From: DATFMH01 sp035267045
GTDB lineage: Bacteria; Bacteroidota; Rhodothermia; Balneolales; DATFMH01
Length of the DNA: 23,159 nt
Reading direction: 5' to 3'
Assembly: GCA_035267045.1 (NCBI GenBank)
Contig: DATFMH010000215.1
Span: 1-23,159 of the forward strand
The notes under the pieces were generated by a model that saw nothing but the letters and a program-made list of their open reading frames with translations, was not told the origin of the DNA and made no database searches. Below are positions 17,153 through 23,159 of the stretch, in pieces. The position numbers and the translations under genes are program-made. Position 1 is the first letter of the stretch; each line of letters opens with the position of its first letter.

Positions 17153-19390
17153 ATGTCCCAAACAACAACGCAGGAACCGAAAGTAACAGTCGAACTGGCA
17201 TTAGAACATGGCCTGACAGAAGAAGAATATCAGAAGATAATAGAATTCCTGGGACGGGAACCTAATTATACGGAGCTGGGTGTATATTCAGTGATGTGGA
17301 GTGAACATTGCTCTTACAAAAATTCCATCGCCGTTCTGAAGACACTCCCAAACAAGGGGCCTCAGTTATTGGTTGGTGCAGGAGAAGAGAATGCCGGTTT
17401 AGTCGATATTGGTAATGGTCTGGCTTGCGCATTTAAAATTGAGAGTCATAATCACCCCTCAGCAGTTGAGCCTTACCAGGGAGCGGCAACCGGGGTAGGT
17501 GGAATCCAGAGAGATATTTTTACCATGGGCGCCAGGCCTATTGCCTCATTGGATTCACTCCGTTTTGGTAATCTTGATAATGACAGAGTTCGTTATTTGC
17601 TGGATGGTATTGTTCGTGGTATCGGGGATTACGGTAATTCATTCGGAGTTCCGACGGTTGCCGGTGAAATTTACTTTGATGACAGTTATGAAGGCAATCC
17701 GCTGGTTAATGCCATGAGTGTCGGTATTGTTAAAGTGGGAGAAACGGCATCGGCCATTGCTAAAGGGAAAGGTAATCCCGTTTTGATTGTTGGTGCCAGT
17801 ACGGGACGAGATGGCATACATGGGGCTACATTTGCCTCCGAAGAAATCAGTGAGAAAAGCGAATCTAAACGACCGAGTGTTCAGGTAGGCGATCCTTTTA
17901 CCGAAAAATTATTGCTCGAAGCAACACTTGAGGCTATAAAAACAGGTGCTATCGTCGGAATTCAGGATATGGGCGCTGCCGGTATTAGCTGTTCTTCTTC
18001 CGAGATGAGTGCCAAAGGTGAATGCGGTATGAATATCGATCTGGATAAAGTGCCGATGCGGGAAGATGGTATGACGGCTTATGAATTGTTGCTTTCCGAG
18101 AGTCAGGAGCGGATGCTGGTCGTGGCCGATAAAGGCCGTGAGCAGGAGATCATCGATGTTTATTCCAAATGGGATCTCAATGCTGTTATTATCGGCGAAG
18201 TAATCGAGGAAGACCGTGTTATTTTTCATAGAGATGGTGAAGTGAAAGCCGATATACCGGCCGATTCGCTGGTTCTTGGTGGTGGAGCGCCTGTTTACTA
18301 TCGTGAAACCAAACGGCCGGACTATCTTGATGAAGTCAATTCATTTGATTTCAGTACACTGGAAGAACCGAAGGATTATGGGCAAATGGTCAGGGAGCTA
18401 CTGAGTTCTCCTAACATTGCTTCGAAAAAATGGGTGTACGAACAGTATGATACGACAGTCCGGACTAATACCGTCGTCGGTCCCGGGCCTTCCGATGCGG
18501 CTGTAGTGCGTATCAAAGGTACAAATACAGCATTATCTGTAAAAACGGATTGTAATGGACGATATGTGTATTTGAATCCGAGAAAAGGCGGACAAATTGC
18601 CGTGGTTGAAGCAGCACGTAATGTAGTCTGCTCGGGTGCTAAACCCGTAGCTATCACTAACTGTCTGAATTTCGGTAATCCATACAAACCGGAAGTTTAT
18701 TGGGTATTTAAAGAGGCTGTCGGCGGAATGGGTGATGCCTGTAAATTGCTCAATACACCGGTTACGGGTGGAAATGTCAGCTTTTACAATGAGAATCCCA
18801 AAGCGGCCGTTTTCCCGACTCCGACAATCGGTATGCTGGGCTATATTGAAGATTTAGAAAAGCATACCACAACACTCACTTTTAAGGATGAAGGTGATGT
18901 GATTGCCTGCATCGGTGCTCCCCGTAAAGGGCTGGATGGTTCTGAATATGTAAGCTGGATACATAAGAAAACGGTGGGTGATGCGCCGGAACTGGATATG
19001 GATTTTGAAGCTAATTTACAGAATACATTGCTGGAATCGATTAAGTCTGGCATTATAAAAGCGGCACATGACATCTCGGATGGCGGATTGGTTATTGCAT
19101 TAGCCGAAATGGCCATTCACAGTGGAAAAGGAGCTGAAATTGATTTGAGTGGCCTGGATGGATCTGATACGGAAAAATTATTCAGTGAAGCACAATCTGG
19201 CGTTGTTGTAAGTTGTTCAAGTTCGCAATGGCCGGCTTTAAAATCACATATGGATAAAGCAGGGATTCCTGTTGTTAAATTGGGAGAAGTTGGCGGCTCA
19301 TCTTTAAAAGTCAATAACCTGTTTGACATAGATGTTAATGAAATGAAAGATATTTATGAATCGGTCATTCCAAATGCAATGAATAAATAA
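17153..19390 (+). CDS. purL: Phosphoribosylformylglycinamidine synthase subunit PurL
   Basis: A 745-residue small-type PurL, the synthetase subunit that turns FGAR plus ammonia and ATP into FGAM in purine biosynthesis. N-terminal signature: VMWSEHCSYKNS (47-58) with catalytic His52. ATP-binding motifs: ESHNHPSAVEPYQGAATG (97-114) and the IQRDIFTMGARP stretch. The second half repeats the AIR-synthase fold with VGPGPSDAAVVRI and VTGGNVSFYNE. This form needs PurQ (glutaminase) and PurS, neither of which is in the window. The length matches the Gram-positive/archaeal-type enzyme rather than the roughly 1,200-1,300-residue fused enzyme of most Bacteroidetes. The leader (16899-17152) is AT-rich. 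I found no recognisable purine riboswitch in it. Confidence 0.96.
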   Translation: MSQTTTQEPKVTVELALEHGLTEEEYQKIIEFLGREPNYTELGVYSVMWSEHCSYKNSIAVLKTLPNKGPQLLVGAGEENAGLVDIGNGLACAFKIESHNHPSAVEPYQGAATGVGGIQRDIFTMGARPIASLDSLRFGNLDNDRVRYLLDGIVRGIGDYGNSFGVPTVAGEIYFDDSYEGNPLVNAMSVGIVKVGETASAIAKGKGNPVLIVGASTGRDGIHGATFASEEISEKSESKRPSVQVGDPFTEKLLLEATLEAIKTGAIVGIQDMGAAGISCSSSEMSAKGECGMNIDLDKVPMREDGMTAYELLLSESQERMLVVADKGREQEIIDVYSKWDLNAVIIGEVIEEDRVIFHRDGEVKADIPADSLVLGGGAPVYYRETKRPDYLDEVNSFDFSTLEEPKDYGQMVRELLSSPNIASKKWVYEQYDTTVRTNTVVGPGPSDAAVVRIKGTNTALSVKTDCNGRYVYLNPRKGGQIAVVEAARNVVCSGAKPVAITNCLNFGNPYKPEVYWVFKEAVGGMGDACKLLNTPVTGGNVSFYNENPKAAVFPTPTIGMLGYIEDLEKHTTTLTFKDEGDVIACIGAPRKGLDGSEYVSWIHKKTVGDAPELDMDFEANLQNTLLESIKSGIIKAAHDISDGGLVIALAEMAIHSGKGAEIDLSGLDGSDTEKLFSEAQSGVVVSCSSSQWPALKSHMDKAGIPVVKLGEVGGSSLKVNNLFDIDVNEMKDIYESVIPNAMNK

Positions 19391-19492
19391 TGTTTTATAC
19401 AATTTTTGGGAATTATCTGTGGTTGATAAACTTCTTGTGAGAATCAACAGTTAATAGGCGGGAATTGAATTTTTAAAGAGAAAATTATTTTT

Positions 19493-20212
19493 ATGAATAA
19501 TAAGGTTATTCTGATTGTTGGCGCCGGAGGTATAGGATTAGCTTGTGCCCGGCTTTTTGCGCAAGCCGGAGCCAAAGTTGTTATTGCGGCACATAGCGAT
19601 AGAGAAGCGGCCGCGCAGATAGCAAAAGAGATAAATGATATAGGCGGGGAAGCGTATGTCACTGAAGTTGAAGTTACGGAGCTGCCTTCTGTGGCCGGAA
19701 TGGTTAATGATGTCGTCAATCAACTTGGTTCTATTGACGTACTTATCAATGCTTTCGGCGTTGGAGTTATCAAACCTTTATTGGATATCCATCCTGATGA
19801 GGCGAAAGATGTAATTGATACCAATATGTATGGTACTTTTTTGATTACACAAACCGTACTTCGCTATATGGAAACATCGAAAGAAGGTAATGTAGTGATG
19901 TTTCCGGGAATACTTGGTAAATATGCCATGAAAAACAGTTCCGTCTATTCAGCTACAAAATTTGCATTGACAGGATTCACTAAAGCATTAGTCGAGGAGA
20001 CACGCAGGACCAATATCAAATTCAGCCTGTTTTATTTGGGAAGTGTGGATACCCCATTCTGGGATGATGATCGAATTGACATGAAGGTGCGAAGAGATAA
20101 AATGTTATCCCCGGATGAAGTAGCCAAATCCGTTTATTACGCTTTGACGCAACCACAGAGTTCTGTACTCAACGAAATTGTGATACAGCCACAAGCCTCA
20201 CAAATGATTTAA
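19493..20212 (+). CDS. Short-chain dehydrogenase/reductase family protein with altered catalytic Ser
   Basis: A 239-residue Rossmann-fold SDR. The nucleotide-binding loop is VGAGGIGLA (9-17), a variant of TGxxxGIG. NAFGVG (86-91) replaces the usual NNAG. N111, Y152 and K156 (YSATK) of the catalytic tetrad are present. The catalytic Ser, expected 13 residues before the Tyr, is Gly139 (FPGILGKY). The enzyme may therefore be inactive, work on an unusual substrate, or have shifted its Ser. S149 and S150 lie too close to the Tyr to be obvious replacements. The absence of an acidic residue directly after beta-2 (VIAAHSDREAA) hints at NADP(H). It lies 102 bp after purL on the same strand. Substrate unknown. 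Confidence 0.85.
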   Translation: MNNKVILIVGAGGIGLACARLFAQAGAKVVIAAHSDREAAAQIAKEINDIGGEAYVTEVEVTELPSVAGMVNDVVNQLGSIDVLINAFGVGVIKPLLDIHPDEAKDVIDTNMYGTFLITQTVLRYMETSKEGNVVMFPGILGKYAMKNSSVYSATKFALTGFTKALVEETRRTNIKFSLFYLGSVDTPFWDDDRIDMKVRRDKMLSPDEVAKSVYYALTQPQSSVLNEIVIQPQASQMI

Positions 20213-20356
20213 TGCAAGTGGAATCAGGATGGCCGGGATTATAGGGACTGAAAAGATTATTAGTTGGATTTTTCTTTAAATCCGCAATATCAGTATCATC
20301 AACTTTCTATTAGATCAGTATTCCCTGTTGTTACGTTAATAGTCCCAAACTGCGAG

Positions 20357-20377
20357 ATCCTGAATTAAATTCAGGAT
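20357..20377. repeat. REP-like palindrome (ATCCTGAATT type)
   Basis: ATCCTGAATT and AATTCAGGAT form perfect 10-bp arms around a single A. The flanks GCGAG and GACG resemble the widespread 'GAGATCCTGAA...TTCAGGATGACG' intergenic repeats. A degenerate half copy (GGATCCTGAATTAAATACAG) lies at 20578-20597. Confidence 0.6.
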
Positions 20378-20454
20378 GACGTTATTTCGTTAACAGGACT
20401 TGGAAGGTTAAGTAGCCATTCGCAAGAATTTGAAAGTAATAAAAGATGACGTCA

Positions 20455-20474
20455 TTCCGGGCTCCGACCCGGAA
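20455..20474. repeat. REP-like palindrome (CATTCCGGG type)
   Basis: TTCCGGG and CCCGGAA (7-bp perfect arms, 6-nt loop) follow GATGACGTCA. 'GTCATTCCGGGC...CCCGGAA' is a familiar class of dispersed intergenic repeat. The word GATGACGT is shared with the 20357 element (20375-20382), so the two may be halves of one composite element. Confidence 0.6.
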
Positions 20475-20781
20475 ACTCCCGGTTGCAAGCTGGGAATGTT
20501 CTTTTAAATATAGGGTCTTATTAAGCTGGAAATCATAAAGCATGTTAGGGATGGAAACTGTGGCAATGCTATAGTTGGATCCTGAATTAAATACAGAGCT
20601 AATGACTTTCTTGATTTGAAGGCTCTGTGTGTTGGTATCTGTTTTCTACAACACTGTTGGGACCTGCGGTCGCTGATAGGTTGTTTCAGTCTTAAATAAA
20701 TCCGCTATAATTAGCATCATCCGTGTTATCCATGTCTGGTGGCAGGAGGCACGTTCTTTTTACTCAATTTTCCCTCTGGTT

Positions 20782-20816
20782 AAAATAAAAAAGCCCCGGT
20801 TATAAGAACCGGGGCT
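20782..20816 (-). terminator. Rho-independent terminator of the lysine aminotransferase gene
   Basis: A perfect 10-bp stem (AGCCCCGGTT with AACCGGGGCT) and 5-nt loop. On the minus strand the stem runs into TTTTTATTTTA, as expected about 40 bp after the aminotransferase stop. Confidence 0.9.
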
Positions 20817-20857
20817 AAGTTTACGTAAAATACCTCTATCTATTCAGATCGATCTCT

Positions 20858-22234
20858 TTAGGATTGTCCATTTGAACTTCCGGAAGTATCCAGCATCGGA
20901 CATTTTTCTATAGCCGCTTTAATCGATTTATCGATGATTTCCATTCCTTCATCAACATGTTCTTTGTCTATACTGAGTGGGGGACGGAAACGTACGGTTG
21001 TATCTCCGCATGGAAGAATTAATAAACCGTTTTCAAATGTTATATCCAGAAATTCTTTGCGGGCATGTCCACTTGGGAAGTCAAAGGCACACATCAACCC
21101 TTTACCACGTGGATTACTTACGAAATCATATTTTTTAGTCATATCCTGGATCTGCTTAAGCAGATAGTCGCCGACATTAGCAGCGTTTTCTACGAGATTA
21201 TCTTCTTCAATGATTTCCAGGTATTTCTGAAAACGTACCATATCAACCAGATTTCCACCAAATGTGGAGTTTATTCTTGACGATACGTTAAAGACATTAG
21301 TTGGAACCTCATCGACTCGTTTTCCGGCTAAAATGCCACAAACCTGCGATTTTTTTCCAAATGAGATGATGTCAGGTTCAACATAATGTTCGTGAGCCCA
21401 AAACTTGCCGGTCAGGCCGACACCGCTCTGTACCTCATCATATATGAGTAATGCGTCATGTTTATCAGCCAATTCACGAAGCTTTTTGTGGAATTCAAGA
21501 CGAAAATGGTTATCGCCACCTTCACCCTGAATGGGTTCCAGTATTATACAAGCGATATCGTCTTTATACATTTCGAAATAGCGTTCGGCCTGATTAATGG
21601 CCAGGTTTTCCGATTTGACAACTTTCTGCTCGTTTTCAGGAGTCTGGGGATAAGTGACCTTCGGATTCAGAATTCGCGGCCAGTCAAATTTCGGGAAATA
21701 CCTGACCTTACCTGGTAATGTATTTGTCAACGACATGGTATAACCGGTCCGGCCATGAAATGCTTTTTCAAGATGTAATACTTTATGTCCTTTTTCCTGA
21801 CGATAGCCTTTTTCGAAATTTTTTTGAACTTTCCAATCGAAAGCTACTTTCAACGCATTTTCAACGGCAAGTGCTCCACCTGAAATGAAAAATGCATGTG
21901 GCAGATAATCAGGTATACCAACCCGATCGAATGTTTCGACAAACTCTGCATAAGCTTGCGTATAGATATCCGCATTAGATGGTTTGTGTAATGCTATTTC
22001 ACCAATTTTTTTCTTGAAATCATCATCATTTACTACTTTGGGATGATTTAAACCGAGTGGATTTGAAGCAAAAAAAGTAAAAAAATCGAGAAACCGTTTA
22101 TTGTGTTTTGAGTCGTATAAATAAGGGGTTTCACTTTTTTCAAAATCTAATACTATATCATATCCATCTACTAAAATATGTTTTTCGAGTACTTTAAAAA
22201 CGTTTTCAGGTGCAATTCCTTGTTTAACAGTCAT
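20858..22234 (-). CDS. lat: L-lysine 6-aminotransferase
   Basis: A 458-residue class III PLP aminotransferase of the lysine epsilon-aminotransferase type. It transfers the 6-amino group of L-lysine to 2-oxoglutarate, giving allysine (cyclising to piperideine-6-carboxylate) and glutamate. The match to known LAT runs end to end: HILVDGYDIVLDFEKS near the N-terminus, DFFTFFASNPLG (50-61), ISGGALAVENALKVAFDWK (117-135), FHGRTGYTMSLTNT (159-172), EPIQGEGGDNHFR (233-245), DEVQSG with D266, and FGKKSQVCG with the PLP lysine K294 (or K295). The C-terminus has DTTVRFRPPLS. Length is usual. No beta-lactam cluster genes are present, so lysine catabolism or osmolyte/pipecolate supply is the likely role. 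It has its own RBS and terminator. Confidence 0.93.
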   Translation of the reverse strand: MTVKQGIAPENVFKVLEKHILVDGYDIVLDFEKSETPYLYDSKHNKRFLDFFTFFASNPLGLNHPKVVNDDDFKKKIGEIALHKPSNADIYTQAYAEFVETFDRVGIPDYLPHAFFISGGALAVENALKVAFDWKVQKNFEKGYRQEKGHKVLHLEKAFHGRTGYTMSLTNTLPGKVRYFPKFDWPRILNPKVTYPQTPENEQKVVKSENLAINQAERYFEMYKDDIACIILEPIQGEGGDNHFRLEFHKKLRELADKHDALLIYDEVQSGVGLTGKFWAHEHYVEPDIISFGKKSQVCGILAGKRVDEVPTNVFNVSSRINSTFGGNLVDMVRFQKYLEIIEEDNLVENAANVGDYLLKQIQDMTKKYDFVSNPRGKGLMCAFDFPSGHARKEFLDITFENGLLILPCGDTTVRFRPPLSIDKEHVDEGMEIIDKSIKAAIEKCPMLDTSGSSNGQS

Positions 22235-22246
22235 TTCCTTCCTTTT
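22235..22246 (-). promoter_or_regulatory. Shine-Dalgarno site of the lysine aminotransferase gene
   Basis: On the minus strand AAGGAAGGAA directly precedes the ATG. This purine-rich AAGGAAGG is the clearest ribosome binding site in the window and supports the chosen start. Confidence 0.65.
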
Positions 22247-22416
22247 CTAACGATTTATATTTTTTAATCATGACGTTAAGCTGTTTATTTAACCAATCTA
22301 CCAATTATAGCGTTTCGCTACAACCCGACTTTGACTAAATATTTCAATTATTTCTAAAAATAATACGTTATGAACTTGACATCGGTATGGTCAGTGTCGT
22401 ATATTAAAAATCTGAT

Positions 22417-22489
<73 letters not shown>

Positions 22490-22496
22490 CAATCAC

Positions 22497-22530
22497 AAGG
22501 CTTTTGGATGCAAATCCGGGAGCCTTTTTT
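22497..22530 (+). terminator. Rho-independent terminator after tRNA-fMet (copy 1)
   Basis: AAGGCT pairs with AGCCTT, with a second inner GGAT/ATCC pairing, followed by a T-run. Eight bases after the tRNA. Confidence 0.75.
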
Positions 22531-22601
22531 CGTTGGGGGAAGAGAAGGATAGGAAAATAAACCTTGCATATTGCTTGCTGCTTCCCCCACACAATATTAA
22601 G

Positions 22602-22668
22602 GCTGGTAGCTCGCCGGGCTCCTATCCCGACCGCTGTCGGGACGAAGGTTCGAATCCTTCCCCCGCCA
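22602..22668 (+). pseudogene. Partial tRNA-fMet copy 1 (5' acceptor strand missing, anticodon arm replaced)
   Basis: GCTGGTAGCTCG and CGGGCTC match the tRNA D and anticodon arms. Thirteen tRNA bases (ATAACCCGAAGGT) are then replaced by 21 bases containing the palindrome TCCCGAC-CGCT-GTCGGGA (22625-22642). The T arm and 3' acceptor strand (CGAAGGTTCGAATCC to GCCAC) are identical to the real tRNA. The sequence before it (CACAATATTAAG) has no acceptor 5' strand, so a functional tRNA is unlikely. The loop would read CCT. Confidence 0.85.
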
Positions 22669-22675
22669 CAATCAC

Positions 22676-22709
22676 AAGGCTTTTGGATGTAAATCCGGGA
22701 GCCTTTTTT
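22676..22709 (+). terminator. Terminator hairpin copy 2
   Basis: Same AAGGCT...AGCCTT hairpin and T-run as after the tRNA, here following the first partial tRNA copy. Confidence 0.65.
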
Positions 22710-22780
22710 CGTTGGGGGAAGAGAAGGATAGGAAAATAAACCTTGCATATTGCTTGCTGCTTCCTCCCCACAATATTAAG

Positions 22781-22847
22781 GCTGGTAGCTCACCAGGCTC
22801 CTATCCCGACCGCTGTCGGGACGAAGGTTCGAATCCTTCCCCCGCCA
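22781..22847 (+). pseudogene. Partial tRNA-fMet copy 2
   Basis: As copy 1, but ACCAGG replaces GCCGGG, which breaks the anticodon-like stem. The palindrome (22804-22821) and the complete tRNA 3' end are kept. Confidence 0.85.
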
Positions 22848-22854
22848 CAATCGC

Positions 22855-22888
22855 AAGGCTTTTGGATGTAAATCCGGAAGCCTTTTTT
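22855..22888 (+). terminator. Terminator hairpin copy 3
   Basis: AAGGCT...AGCCTT with T-run, one base change in the inner part (CCGGAAG in place of CCGGGAG). Confidence 0.6.
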
Positions 22889-22957
22889 CGTTATTAGCGA
22901 AGGTCTGTCGAGGCAAAGGGTGTTTTTCACGGCTATCCACTTTATCCAAATCCTATA

Positions 22958-23020
22958 GCTGGTAGCTCACCAGGCTCCTATCCCGACCGCTGTCGGGACG
23001 AAGGTTCGAATCCTTCCCCC
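22958..23020 (+). pseudogene. Partial tRNA-fMet copy 3, truncated at the Fic junction
   Basis: Identical to copy 2 from GCTGGTAGCTCACCAGG through the palindrome (22981-22998) to TCCTTCCCCC. It then switches to Fic coding sequence instead of GCCACAA. Confidence 0.85.
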
Positions 23021-23159
23021 TCATATAAGTACGCGGGAAGAACTCAATGAATGGGAGCAAAGGAATATTACCGATGCGTACAGTTGGTTAGACCGTACAC
23101 GGCGAAAAGATTTTCTTAGTGAAAAATTCATTCGAACGCTTCATGAGAAGATGTTCGGA
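23013..23159 (+). pseudogene. Fic/DOC family protein, 'mobile mystery protein B' type, 5'-truncated and cut by the window end
   Basis: From 23013 the frame reads LPPHISTREELNEWEQ, then RNITDAYSWLDR and FLSEKFIRTLHEKMFG to the last base. This matches the N-terminal helix region of Fic proteins annotated as mobile mystery protein B (pattern 'IPxHIxTRxELNEWEQxNI' then 'LHxxMFG'), just ahead of the Fic core, which lies outside the window. Fic proteins usually transfer AMP to a target hydroxyl and often work as toxins. About 20-25 N-terminal residues and the start codon are missing. Upstream the frame continues into the partial tRNA to a TAG at 22956 with no ATG, GTG or TTG start. The partner gene (mobile mystery protein A) is also absent. 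It may be dead, or it may start from a downstream codon. Confidence 0.7.

Larger units (their letters stand above)
20213..20857. other. Gene-free region with REP-like palindromes
   Basis: About 645 bp between the convergent SDR and lysine aminotransferase genes. I see no ORF worth calling. It holds two clear REP-like palindromes, a partial copy of the first (20578-20597) and the aminotransferase terminator, each listed separately. The rest looks like non-coding spacer. Confidence 0.6.
22491..22669 (+). repeat. 179-bp tandem unit A downstream of tRNA-fMet
   Basis: Starts right after the tRNA 3' end (AATCACAAGG) and ends with a partial tRNA copy plus CA. The next unit repeats it with five base differences by eye, so about 97% identity. 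Contents in order: tRNA terminator hairpin, spacer with a 9-bp inverted repeat (TGGGGGAAG 22534-22542 / CTTCCCCCA 22581-22589), then the partial tRNA. Confidence 0.9.
22670..22848 (+). repeat. 179-bp tandem unit B
   Basis: Second copy of unit A. Differences seen are one C-to-T in the terminator loop, two changes in the CTTCCCCCAC spacer segment and two G-to-A changes in the tRNA fragment (CTCGCCGGG to CTCACCAGG). Confidence 0.9.
22849..23020 (+). repeat. Diverged third unit C ending at the Fic junction
   Basis: The first 44 bases (22849-22892) copy the terminator part of units A and B. The next 65 bases (22893-22957) are unrelated to them. The partial tRNA then follows, stopping inside CTTCCCCC. 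Confidence 0.8.

Noticed and set aside
22602..22668. Functional second tRNA with anticodon CCT
   Set aside because: The 5' acceptor strand is absent and an 18-bp palindrome occupies the variable region, so no cloverleaf can form.
22533..22897. Two near-identical plus-strand ORFs (MGEEKDRKINLAYCLL...)
   Set aside because: They arise only because the 179-bp unit is repeated. They run through a terminator hairpin and tRNA fragments, and no family is recognised.
22490..23020. CRISPR-like array
   Set aside because: Units are about 179 bp with no short constant repeats separated by unique spacers, and no cas genes are present. They are tRNA-derived tandem duplicates.

Overview
The window looks like chromosome from an AT-rich, Gram-negative member of the Fibrobacteres-Chlorobi-Bacteroidetes group. 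My best guess is Balneolota or Rhodothermota (inference). Pointers are the outer-membrane lipoprotein plus DUF5723-type barrel pair, an L-lysine 6-aminotransferase, xylan-active GH10 and GH115 enzymes, A-rich leaders with few strong Shine-Dalgarno sites, and a short (745 residue) PurL. Most Bacteroidia and Flavobacteriia carry the long, fused PurL instead.

Layout. 1-1650: three minus-strand genes (GNAT acetyltransferase, DEDDy 3'-5' exonuclease, small acidic orphan). 1650-2143: long AT-rich gap with one perfect palindrome. 2144-5078: two overlapping plus-strand genes for a secreted lipoprotein and an outer-membrane barrel, closed by a clear terminator. 5148-6221: minus-strand AI-2E family permease. 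6497-8670: Lrp-type regulator overlapping a methionine gamma-lyase-like enzyme, then a GLOD5-like VOC protein. 8722-9399: DsbA-like thioredoxin. 9570-13940: divergent GH115 alpha-glucuronidase and GH10 xylanase, a small xylan-degradation locus. 14011-15853: minus-strand lemA-TPM-TPM operon. 16122-20212: YjjG-like HAD nucleotidase, purL and an SDR protein, all plus strand. 20213-20857: gene-free stretch carrying REP-like palindromes. 20858-22234: lysine 6-aminotransferase with a good RBS and terminator.

The most unusual part is the right end. A complete initiator tRNA (22417-22489) is followed by three partial tRNA copies. Two lie in 179-bp tandem units, about 97% identical by eye. In each copy the 5' acceptor strand is missing and the 3' side of the anticodon arm is replaced by a palindrome. 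The last copy is joined, inside the tRNA acceptor/T-arm sequence CTTCCCCC, to a Fic-domain gene of the 'mobile mystery protein B' type that has lost its N-terminus and runs off the window. I read this as a recombination or integration hotspot at the tRNA 3' end. No integrase is visible, so the mechanism is inference.

Functionally most genes are housekeeping or stand-alone metabolic modules: purine synthesis, methionine catabolism, lysine catabolism, xylan hydrolysis and envelope functions. Apart from the tRNA/Fic region I see no defence island, prophage, CRISPR array or complete insertion sequence.
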